A stretch of 5,602 nt of DNA from an uncultured bacterium (GTDB lineage: Bacteria > Bacteroidota > Bacteroidia > Bacteroidales > Paludibacteraceae), in contig CAMHCZ010000116.1 in NCBI GenBank assembly GCA_946183755.1, positions 1 through 5,602 of the forward strand, in the 5' to 3' direction. Under the pieces are notes generated by a model. The model saw nothing but the letters and a program-made list of their open reading frames with translations. It was not told the DNA's origin and did not search any database. Below, one piece after another: positions 1 to 5,602 of this stretch (positions are counted from its first letter, which is position 1; every line of letters starts with the position of its first letter). The position numbers and the translations under genes were made by a program.

Positions 1-156
1 GCACAAGAGCAATATGTTGAGTCTGAAGAGTATGATGTGACTGTGTCACAGAGTGGCTCTAAGGTTGTTATAAGTGGAACTTATATTCCGGATGCAGAGG
101 AACAAAGTATGACACAGCAGGAAATGTATCAGTATCTGAAAATGATTTGGGAATAA
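1..156 (+). CDS. C-terminal end of an unrecognised protein (truncated by window edge)
   Basis: An open frame runs from the first base to a TAA at 154-156 and gives 51 residues with no start inside the window, so this is the tail of a longer gene. The tail is rich in Glu, Gln, Ser and Tyr and is acidic. It contains a probable beta-strand stretch (SKVVISGTYIP), then an acidic linker, and ends in a likely short helix (QEMYQYLKMIWE). I do not recognise the family and assign no function. That it is coding is supported by its position directly before a strong intrinsic terminator and by the uninterrupted frame; the short length limits confidence. It is separated from the protease gene by the terminator, so it is probably a separate transcription unit. 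Confidence 0.6.
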   Translation, partial: AQEQYVESEEYDVTVSQSGSKVVISGTYIPDAEEQSMTQQEMYQYLKMIWE

Positions 157-184
157 GATTAATTAATCCTTCTGAAAAGCTTAC

Positions 185-218
185 AAGGGTCGCTCAAATG
201 GGCGGCCCTTTCTTTTTT
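185..218 (+). terminator. Rho-independent terminator after the first gene
   Basis: An 11-bp stem pairs 185-195 (AAGGGTCGCTC) with 200-210 (GGGCGGCCCTT), including two G-U pairs, around a four-base loop AAAT. A T-rich run (TTTCTTTTTT, 209-218) follows directly. It sits 28 bases after the stop codon at 154-156 and ends ten bases before the probable -7 element of the next gene, so it should insulate the protease operon from upstream transcription. Confidence 0.88.
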
Positions 219-227
219 CAAAAGCCT

Positions 228-235
228 TATATTTG
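228..235 (+). promoter_or_regulatory. Bacteroidota-type -7 element of the S8 peptidase gene
   Basis: TATATTTG matches the Bacteroides -7 consensus TAnnTTTG at every fixed position and lies 12 bases before the ATG at 248. No TTTG-like -33 element is visible at the usual 19-21 base spacing; that position falls in the right arm of the upstream terminator hairpin (about 203-208). The motif is therefore convincing by itself, but the promoter as a whole is only partly supported. The element overlaps an in-frame TTG at 233, which argues against that TTG being the start codon. Confidence 0.5.
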
Positions 236-247
236 CAAATAGCAATT

Positions 248-1654
248 ATGAGCATCGGGCAGAAAATAAAAACGATTTTGACAGTGGCGCTATTAAGCGT
301 TTCTGCGCTTTCGTATGCTCAGAGGAGCAACTGCTACTGGGTGCGATTCGCCGACAAGAGCGGTTCTCCCTATTCGGTGAAACGTCCGTGGGAGTATTTG
401 TCGCTGCGTGCCATAGAGCGCCGCGCGAAATACGGCATCAAGGTGGACAGCACCGACCTGCCAGTCAATCCTGCCTACGTGGACACGTTGCGCAGCTGCG
501 GATTCGTGGTGCTGCACACAAGCCGATGGATGAACGGCGCCACGATAATGCCTACCGCCAATGCCGATTTTGTACGTCTGCGCCGCAACAAGTTCGTCGA
601 GAGTGTCGAGTGCACGCTCGACCGCCAGTTTGTGGTGGAGCACTCCGACTGGGACCGCATACGAAAGTACCCCGACTATCCAGTGCCCGAAGCCAACAAC
701 GGCTACGGCAACGCCTACGACCAGATAAAAATGCTGGGCGGCGACTGGCTGCACAGGCAGGGCTTCACCGGCGAGGGCGTGCGCATAGCGGTCATCGACG
801 GCGGATTCTTCAATGTGGACGGTGTCCGGGCGTATTCGCATGTGTGGAACGGCGGCAGGTTGATAGACGTGGTGGACCTGATGCCGGGACGTCCCGATGT
901 GTTCAACGGCAATCCGCACGGCGGTCAGGTGCTTTCTGTCATGGCTGGCGTGGACGACGGGCGTTTCGTGGGCACGGCTCCCGATGCGTCCTACATGCTT
1001 CTGCGCAGCGAGGACGACCGTTACGAAGCGCCAGTGGAGATGGACAATTTCATAGCCGCTCTCGAGATAGCCGACTCCGCCGGCGTGGATGTGATAACGG
1101 CTTCGCTTGGTTACAGTTCTTTCGACGACGGCGTCAACGGCATAGACATAGACAAACTTGATGGCATGCATTACCGCATATCCATAGCCGAGGCCATGGC
1201 TGTGAAGAAAGGCATATTCGTGGTTAATTCCGTGGGCAACAAGGGCGCGACGGCATGGCGCACCATTACTGTGCCATCGGACGCGAAGGGCGTGATGACG
1301 GTGGGCGCTGTGGGCAGAGCCGGCATGCGTGCGCCTTTCAGCAGCTACGGACCTACAGCCGACGGACGTTTCGCGCCGTTGGTGTGCGCCTTGGGTAGGC
1401 GTACGGCTGTGCTGAACCATCGTGGCGAACCGTCGTACAACAGCGGCACATCACTCGCGGCTCCGCTTGTGGCAGGTCTGTCGGCTTGTCTTCTGCAGGC
1501 GTTCTCGTCGCTGTCGCCGGCGCAGCTCACCGATGCTATAATCTCGACCGCCTCCAAGGCTTCGTCGCCCGACGATGAGGTGGGCTACGGCATAGCCGAT
1601 TTTCATGCGGCTTATCTCTATATACAAAAGAAATATTTTGGTGCTAACAAATAA
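248..1654 (+). CDS. Secreted subtilisin-like serine peptidase (family S8)
   Basis: This 468-residue protein is an exported serine endopeptidase. Residues 1-24 form a signal peptide: a lysine-bearing start, a hydrophobic core (TILTVALLSVSAL) and a probable cleavage after SYA. Residues about 27-145 resemble the N-terminal domain that precedes the catalytic domain in Bacteroidota S8 peptidases (YWVRFADKSG, then LSLRAIERRAKYGI and LPVNPAYVDTL) and may act as a propeptide. The catalytic domain, about 170-460, has a complete triad: Asp184 in IAVIDGG, His224 in NPHGGQVLSVMAG and Ser402 in SGTSLAAP, with oxyanion Asn331 in SVGNKG. The protein ends soon after the catalytic domain, with no type IX sorting domain and no lipobox, so a periplasmic location is the simplest inference. 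An in-frame TTG at 233 would lengthen it by five residues, but the ATG gives a better signal peptide. It probably forms an operon with xseA. Its substrate is unknown. Confidence 0.93.
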   Translation: MSIGQKIKTILTVALLSVSALSYAQRSNCYWVRFADKSGSPYSVKRPWEYLSLRAIERRAKYGIKVDSTDLPVNPAYVDTLRSCGFVVLHTSRWMNGATIMPTANADFVRLRRNKFVESVECTLDRQFVVEHSDWDRIRKYPDYPVPEANNGYGNAYDQIKMLGGDWLHRQGFTGEGVRIAVIDGGFFNVDGVRAYSHVWNGGRLIDVVDLMPGRPDVFNGNPHGGQVLSVMAGVDDGRFVGTAPDASYMLLRSEDDRYEAPVEMDNFIAALEIADSAGVDVITASLGYSSFDDGVNGIDIDKLDGMHYRISIAEAMAVKKGIFVVNSVGNKGATAWRTITVPSDAKGVMTVGAVGRAGMRAPFSSYGPTADGRFAPLVCALGRRTAVLNHRGEPSYNSGTSLAAPLVAGLSACLLQAFSSLSPAQLTDAIISTASKASSPDDEVGYGIADFHAAYLYIQKKYFGANK

Positions 1655-1666
1655 TTCGAGGACATT

Positions 1667-2887
1667 ATGGCGGAAATACAGGCAATGACACTTACTCAGC
1701 TCAATTCGTATGTCGGCGAGGTACTGGAGTCATCGTTCCCGGAGGCTGTGTGGGTCAAGGCGGAGATAAGCGAGTTCCGCGTCAACGGCAATGGCCACGC
1801 TTATTTCGAGCTTATCGACAAGACCGGCGATGTGATAACGGCGAAGTCCAAAGCCGCTTGCTGGCGCAATGTCGTGCCGTCGCTTATGGGCAAGTTCCTT
1901 GACGCTACAGGCGTTAAGTTGACGTCGGGCATCAAAGTGCTTTTGCAGTGCGGAGTGTCGTTTCATCCAGTCTTCGGGCTTTCGTTGGTGGTCAGCGACA
2001 TTGACCCGTCATATACATTGGGCGACATGGCTCGTCAGCGCCAAGAGATAGTCAACCGCCTAAAGGAGGCTGGCGTTTTCGACCTTAACCGTGAGTTGCC
2101 TTTTCCTGAACTGCCTCAGCGCGTGGCGGTCATCTCGTCGGCTACGGCGGCGGGCTACGGCGACTTCATGAATCAGTTGCATTCGTCGGGTTATGCATTC
2201 TATACTCATCTTTTTCAAGCCACAATGCAGGGCGACAAGACCGCTCAGTCCGTCATTTCCGCTTTGGACAGAGTGAACGAGCATTTCGACGATTTCGATG
2301 TCGTGGTTATAATCCGTGGCGGCGGCGCTACGTCAGATATGGCTGGCTTCGAGTCGTATGAGCTTGCCGAGTGTGTCTGCAATTTCCCGTTGCCAGTCGT
2401 TACCGGCATCGGTCACCAGCGAGACACTTGTGTGCTTGACCTTGTGGCTAATCAGCCGGTCAAGACGCCGACGGCAGTGGCGGAGCTTCTTGTTTCGGCT
2501 TTTGATGTCAAAATGGACGAGCTTGCAAGGTTGTGCGGCGAACTCAGACTGCTGACAGCGAAAAGACTTTCGCCAGCGGCTATTTCGCCGTTGGTTGGTG
2601 AATTGAAGCGTGTGGCTTTGGCGAAGACAGCTCAGCATGGCATGGAGCTGCGTTCAGCTGTGGAGAGGCTTAAAGTCATGTCTGCAAAACTGACGAGCGA
2701 AAAGAGGCATGAGATAGACCTCACGGAACAGCTCCTGAAGTTCGCTTCGCCGTTGGAGATTATGAAGCGCGGCTTCGCCATGGTCAGCAAGGACGGTAAA
2801 CGCGTCCGTTCGGCTAAGTCGCTGAAGAGCGGCGACAGAATAAGCCTGCAGATGATAGACGGCAGCGTTGAGGCGGAGACGAAGTAG
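1667..2887 (+). CDS. xseA: Exodeoxyribonuclease VII large subunit
   Basis: This is the catalytic subunit of exonuclease VII, a cytoplasmic enzyme that degrades single-stranded DNA from both ends into acid-soluble oligonucleotides. It has 406 residues, somewhat shorter than the roughly 456 of Escherichia coli XseA. An N-terminal OB-fold spans about 7-105 (VWVKAEISEFRVNGNGHAYFEL), and the exonuclease VII large-subunit domain follows from about 125. Family hallmarks are all present: AAGYGDFM with Asp166, IIRGGGATSDM with Arg217, GIGHQRD with His250 and Asp253, then KTPTAVAELL. The C-terminus has the typical SPLEIMKRGFAMV...GDRISLQMIDGSVEAE ending. The predicted helical arm between about 275 and 355 appears short, which accounts for the lower length. 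A GAGGA at 1658-1662, four bases before the ATG, supports this start over Met7. It begins 12 bases after the protease stop. No xseB follows. Confidence 0.97.
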   Translation: MAEIQAMTLTQLNSYVGEVLESSFPEAVWVKAEISEFRVNGNGHAYFELIDKTGDVITAKSKAACWRNVVPSLMGKFLDATGVKLTSGIKVLLQCGVSFHPVFGLSLVVSDIDPSYTLGDMARQRQEIVNRLKEAGVFDLNRELPFPELPQRVAVISSATAAGYGDFMNQLHSSGYAFYTHLFQATMQGDKTAQSVISALDRVNEHFDDFDVVVIIRGGGATSDMAGFESYELAECVCNFPLPVVTGIGHQRDTCVLDLVANQPVKTPTAVAELLVSAFDVKMDELARLCGELRLLTAKRLSPAAISPLVGELKRVALAKTAQHGMELRSAVERLKVMSAKLTSEKRHEIDLTEQLLKFASPLEIMKRGFAMVSKDGKRVRSAKSLKSGDRISLQMIDGSVEAETK

Positions 2888-2951
2888 GTTTTGCTGATAA
2901 TGAGTCTTTCCCCAAAAGAATTTGGTGAATTCTACTTGACCCGTGTGAAAT

Positions 2952-2991
2952 ATAAAGCCCTGTAAATCTATTTGCATTTACAGGGCTTTAT
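2952..2991. terminator. Bidirectional terminator between convergent xseA and VWA genes
   Basis: A perfect 16-bp inverted repeat, 2952-2967 (ATAAAGCCCTGTAAAT) and 2976-2991 (ATTTACAGGGCTTTAT), encloses an eight-base loop. The GC-rich block in each arm is flanked outside by A's on one strand and T's on the other, so each direction reads stem then a T-rich run: CTTTAT rightward, CTTTATATTTC leftward. It lies 64 bases after the xseA stop and 21 bases beyond the VWA stop, as expected for a shared terminator between converging genes. The T-runs are short, so efficiency may differ by direction. Confidence 0.85.
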
Positions 2992-3012
2992 GTATCGTGT
3001 GTTGTTTGTCGT

Positions 3013-4827
3013 TTATTCCATGTCTTTTGCCTTGCGTACCAATACCTTCAATTCATTGATATAGCCTTTGTCGTCGGATGGGATGTCTTTGAGATATTCC
3101 AAGAGTGATTTGTACGATATTGTTTCGCTGAACTTGCTGTCGTTTAGCAGCATGCCGAACATGGCGGCGGCAGAAGCGATTTTGTAATCGGTTGATGGGT
3201 TTTGACTGAATGAATCTTTGCCGATGCGGTGTTCTACTAAGAGGCTTTCGTCTTTGTCAGGGTGTTTGTAGCGGAACTTGATGGTGCAGAGGTTCTCGCT
3301 GCCGGTGGTCTGCTGCGTTACATATTCGCTCTGAACTGTAGATGGTGTGGCTTCGTTGCTATTGGCAGGAACAATCTCGTAAAGTGCTGTTACTGAATGT
3401 CCCGAACCCATGTCTCCAGCATCTTTCTTGTCGTTGTTGAAATCTTCATTGTTCAATAGACGGTTCTCGTAACCCACAAGTCGGTAGCTCTTTACTTTGG
3501 CAGGGTTGAAATCTACAAGCACCTTAACGTCCTTGGCCACAGTGTAAAGTGTTCCCCAAATCTCGGTGCCGAGAGCCTTTTGAGCCTCTGAAATGTTGTC
3601 GATATAGGCGTAATTACCGTTGCCATTGTCGGCGATGGTCTCCATCATACGGTCGTTGAGGTTGTACATTCCATAACCGAGCACAGTGAGGAACACTCCT
3701 TCTTTTGCTCCCTCCTTCACCAACTTTTTGAGTTCGCCGTCGGAGCTCTGACCCACATTGAAATCACCGTCTGTGGCAAGTATGATGCGGTTGTTTCCGC
3801 CTTGAATAAAATTTTCCTTGGCAATGCGGTAAGCCTTTTGGATAGCTTCACCACCGGCTGTGTAGCCCGATGCTCGGAGTTTTTCAAGTTCGTTGACGAT
3901 GCGCTTCTTGCCATTTTTGTTGCATGGCTCGGCGGTGAGTTTAATGTCAGTGCCAGATGCGTAGGTGACGATAGAAACCTTGTCTTGCGGACGGAGATTA
4001 TTGGTCATAAGTTTGAAACTGCTGATAAGGAGCGGAAGTTTGTTATCGTCGTACATACTGCCCGAAACGTCGATTAAAAAGACGATGTGAGATGCAGGGA
4101 GTTCTCTTGTGTCTATCTCTTTGGCTTTGAGGCCAATTTTGATTAATTGGTGCTCTTTGTTCCATGGACAATCTGAGATTTCGGCGTTGAGGCTCACTGG
4201 GTCAGCACCTTTGGGCTGAGGGTAGTTGTATTCAAAATAGTTGATGATTTCTTCAACACGCACACTGCCCATAGGTGGTTTTTGGCTATTATTAATAAAA
4301 CGTCGGATGTTGCTGTATCCTGCCTTGTCCACATCTACCGAGAAGACTGATATTGGGTCTGTGGCAGTGCTTTTAAATTCGTTTTCGTCACGCGAGTCAT
4401 ATTTTTCTGTGTTCAATCGCACAGGACGAGGCTCTGGCATGCGGCTGACGGTGGCGCGGCTATGGAACATATTGCTTTTTCTCGTAGTTCCGTAGCCTAC
4501 CACTACAAAATCACATAAATCTTTGTCACCAAGCTCTAATTTAACATTGACAGTGAGTGTGTCTCCGTCTTTTGCGGAGACGCTTCTTTCTTGATGTTTC
4601 ATCCCTATGCATGCGAATTCGAGCACGCAGGTGCTATCATTAATGTCTAACGAGTATTTGCCGTCGAGATCAGTCATGGTGCCAGTGCTTGTTCCTTGTA
4701 TTCTTACTGTAGTGCCGATGGCGGGTTCGTCCATGTCATCTGTTACTGTGCCTTTCACCGTGAATTTAGCAAATGTGTTTGCGCAAAAAAGAGTCGCGGA
4801 GATCGCGATAAATAATAGTTTTTGCAT
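3013..4827 (-). CDS. Exported von Willebrand factor A (YfbK-type) protein with SusC-like N-terminus
   Basis: A 604-residue envelope protein. Residues 1-20 are a signal peptide (probable cleavage after NTFA); Cys15 does not fit a lipobox. Residues about 23-97 form a carboxypeptidase-regulatory-like beta-sandwich (VKGTVTDDMDEPAIGTTVRIQGT...TDLDGKYSL). Next comes VVVGYGTTRKSN (108-119), very like the segment after this domain in SusC-family TonB-dependent receptors, but no barrel follows. Residues about 155-215 match the YfbK-type VWA N-terminal domain (FSVDVDKAGYSNIRRFIN), about 245-420 are the VWA domain, and about 430-600 resemble the DUF3520 C-terminal domain. The metal-ion-dependent adhesion site is complete: DVSGS (Asp253, Ser255, Ser257), Thr323 in GYTAGG and Asp353 in ATDGD. 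It should therefore bind a divalent cation and a protein partner, but its biological role is unknown. AGGAAA six bases upstream of the ATG may serve as a ribosome binding site. Its base composition is visibly less GC-rich than the protease gene. Confidence 0.92.
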   Translation of the reverse strand: MQKLLFIAISATLFCANTFAKFTVKGTVTDDMDEPAIGTTVRIQGTSTGTMTDLDGKYSLDINDSTCVLEFACIGMKHQERSVSAKDGDTLTVNVKLELGDKDLCDFVVVGYGTTRKSNMFHSRATVSRMPEPRPVRLNTEKYDSRDENEFKSTATDPISVFSVDVDKAGYSNIRRFINNSQKPPMGSVRVEEIINYFEYNYPQPKGADPVSLNAEISDCPWNKEHQLIKIGLKAKEIDTRELPASHIVFLIDVSGSMYDDNKLPLLISSFKLMTNNLRPQDKVSIVTYASGTDIKLTAEPCNKNGKKRIVNELEKLRASGYTAGGEAIQKAYRIAKENFIQGGNNRIILATDGDFNVGQSSDGELKKLVKEGAKEGVFLTVLGYGMYNLNDRMMETIADNGNGNYAYIDNISEAQKALGTEIWGTLYTVAKDVKVLVDFNPAKVKSYRLVGYENRLLNNEDFNNDKKDAGDMGSGHSVTALYEIVPANSNEATPSTVQSEYVTQQTTGSENLCTIKFRYKHPDKDESLLVEHRIGKDSFSQNPSTDYKIASAAAMFGMLLNDSKFSETISYKSLLEYLKDIPSDDKGYINELKVLVRKAKDME

Positions 4828-4863
4828 GATGTGTTTCCTGTGTTAATGGTTAGAATTTCTTCT

Positions 4864-4895
4864 GAAAGATAGTCACATATATTATTGTGAACAAG
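4864..4895 (-). promoter_or_regulatory. Probable promoter of the VWA gene
   Basis: Read on the minus strand, CTTG (4895-4892) is followed after exactly 20 bases by TATCTTTC (4871-4864). These differ by one base each from the Bacteroidota -33 TTTG and -7 TAnnTTTG elements, and the spacing is within the usual 19-21. The -7 element ends 36 bases upstream of the ATG, which leaves a leader of about 30 bases. The near-consensus pair with correct spacing is the only support. Confidence 0.5.
4873..4890. repeat. Short inverted repeat in the VWA promoter spacer (possible operator)
   Basis: TCACATATATTATTGTGA has perfect five-base arms (TCACA and TGTGA) around an AT-rich eight-base centre. It occupies 18 of the 20 bases between the proposed -33 and -7 elements of the VWA gene, the place where a bound repressor would block polymerase. 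The arms are in the opposite order to the CRP-type TGTGA-N6-TCACA site. Five-base arms in AT-rich DNA can arise by chance, so an operator role is a hypothesis. Confidence 0.3.
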
Positions 4896-4936
4896 GAAAC
4901 GGTGTTTTTTGTTCTGTTTTTATCACGAAGTGAGGG

Positions 4937-5443
4937 CTACATCTTCTGCCTGTGCAGACCTATTTCTATCACTTCAAGATTGCGGATGTCGGTGCCATCG
5001 ATTTCGAAGCGGACTAATGTCCTCACGTTATGAAATCCGTATTTGCCTTCTGCGCCTGGGTTTATGTGCAGCGTGCCTAACTTCTTGTCGTACATCACCT
5101 TCAGTATGTGCGAGTGCCCCGAAATGAAAAGCTTCGGCGGGTGCATGAAAATCTCAGGCTTCACTTCCCTTGCGTATTTGCCAGGGTAGCCGCCTATGTG
5201 TGTCATCCACACGTCCACGCCTTCGCACATCCAGCGCTCGTGCTGCTTGAACATCACGCGGAGCTTGTCGCCGTCGATGTTGCCATAGACAGCCCGCAGC
5301 GGCTTGAAGGCGGCGAGCCTGTCAGCCACTTCGACTGTGCCTATGTCGCCGGCATGCCACACCTCGTCGCAGTCCTTGAAATGCTCGAAGACCTTGTCGT
5401 CCAGGAATCCATGAGTGTCCGAAAGCAGTCCGATTTTTTTCAT
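4937..5443 (-). CDS. YfcE/MJ0936-type metallophosphoesterase
   Basis: This 168-residue cytoplasmic protein belongs to the small calcineurin-like phosphodiesterases of the YfcE/MJ0936 group, which hydrolyse phosphodiester bonds with a two-metal centre, usually manganese. The metal ligands appear in canonical order: Asp9 and His11 in LLSDTHG, Asp33 in HAGDIG, Asn55 in GNID, His82 in MTHIGG, and His110 and His112 in ISGHSH, followed by INPG (127-130). The length is close to archaeal MJ0936 and slightly below E. coli YfcE, so the protein looks complete. The ATG lies immediately before the first conserved strand (KKIGLLSDTHG), so no downstream start is possible. The physiological substrate cannot be read from sequence; family members act on model phosphodiesters in vitro. 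It lies 109 bases upstream of the VWA gene on the same strand with no terminator seen between them, so read-through is possible. Confidence 0.95.
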   Translation of the reverse strand: MKKIGLLSDTHGFLDDKVFEHFKDCDEVWHAGDIGTVEVADRLAAFKPLRAVYGNIDGDKLRVMFKQHERWMCEGVDVWMTHIGGYPGKYAREVKPEIFMHPPKLFISGHSHILKVMYDKKLGTLHINPGAEGKYGFHNVRTLVRFEIDGTDIRNLEVIEIGLHRQKM

Positions 5444-5447
5444 GCCG

Positions 5448-5455
5448 CAAATGTA
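5448..5455 (-). promoter_or_regulatory. -7 element of the metallophosphoesterase gene
   Basis: On the minus strand TACATTTG matches TAnnTTTG at every fixed position and is followed by CGGC and then the ATG, so only four bases separate it from the start codon. No convincing TTTG lies 19-21 bases upstream; TGTG (5476-5473) is the nearest but is only 17 bases away. Transcription from this element would begin at or within a few bases of the ATG. Confidence 0.55.
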
Positions 5456-5602
5456 GTCAAAATAAACGCTTTCACATTATATATAAAGATTCAGGTTATA
5501 AATTGAAATTTCAGAAGTCGTTTTGCTTACAAAAAAGAACTTTTAAGGTATTTTTAATTGTGTATAATTGACATACAGCAAAATTCACTCTTTTTACTGA
5601 GT

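Noticed and set aside
388..1161. A plus-strand frame of 257 codons inside the S8 gene in another reading frame
   Set aside because: Arg/Cys-rich low-information translation with no domain; it is a frame shadow of the peptidase gene.
293..1420. A long minus-strand open frame (375 codons) opposite the S8 peptidase
   Set aside because: The protein is His/Arg/Val-rich with no recognisable domain, and it lies opposite a gene with a full catalytic triad. Long antisense frames are expected opposite GC-rich coding sequence.
2900..2965. A 21-residue frame starting MSLSPKEFGEF after xseA, considered as a small gene or xseB remnant
   Set aside because: It is far too short for XseB and has no resemblance to it, has no clear ribosome binding site, and runs into the left arm of the terminator hairpin.
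248..4827. GC-rich protease gene beside a less GC-rich VWA gene, considered as a sign of horizontal transfer
   Set aside because: The shift is gradual (xseA is intermediate), no mobile-element traces or direct repeats flank either gene, and all proteins look typical of Bacteroidota.
4925..4936. Small hairpin TCAC-TTC-GTGA just past the phosphoesterase stop, considered as a terminator
   Set aside because: The stem is only four base pairs, and on the leftward strand it is followed by A's rather than T's.
5108..5506. A plus-strand frame of 132 codons opposite the metallophosphoesterase
   Set aside because: It is antisense to a gene with all metal-binding motifs intact, and its translation is a His/Val/Ala-rich shadow.
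5522..5577. Possible rightward promoter (TATAATTG at 5563-5570) and a TGTAT/ATACA inverted repeat in the AT-rich right end
   Set aside because: The -7 match is imperfect, no TTTG lies at the right distance, the repeat arms are only five bases, and no downstream gene is visible before the window ends.

Overview
The window looks like an ordinary chromosomal stretch from a member of the Bacteroidota, most likely order Bacteroidales. Three things point there: promoter elements of the TAnnTTTG type in front of genes, a secreted protein that begins like a SusC outer-membrane receptor (carboxypeptidase-regulatory-like fold, then a VVVGYGT motif), and a subtilisin with the N-terminal domain seen in this phylum's secreted S8 peptidases. 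Genus cannot be fixed from the sequence; a gut or oral Prevotella/Muribaculaceae-like organism is only a guess.

Layout, left to right. Bases 1-156 are the 3' end of an unrecognised rightward gene, closed by a clear intrinsic terminator (185-218). A rightward pair follows: an exported subtilisin-like S8 peptidase (248-1654) and, 12 bases later, xseA, the large subunit of exonuclease VII (1667-2887). A 16-bp perfect inverted repeat (2952-2991) closes this pair and probably also terminates the convergent gene from the other side. The rest is leftward: an exported von Willebrand factor A (YfbK-type) protein with a SusC-like N-terminus (3013-4827) and, upstream of it, a small YfcE/MJ0936-type metallophosphoesterase (4937-5443). 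The last ~150 bases are AT-rich and hold no gene that I can support.

The genes do not form an evident pathway. The protease/xseA pair is probably co-transcribed because of its tight spacing, but the two products work in different compartments. The VWA gene has its own plausible promoter, so it need not depend on the phosphoesterase gene 109 bases upstream. I see no mobile element, CRISPR array, tRNA or rRNA, and no evidence of a new defence or other multi-gene system. The points worth a second look are the SusC-like head on the VWA protein, the palindrome filling the spacer of its promoter, the very short or absent leaders of two genes, and the lack of xseB beside xseA.
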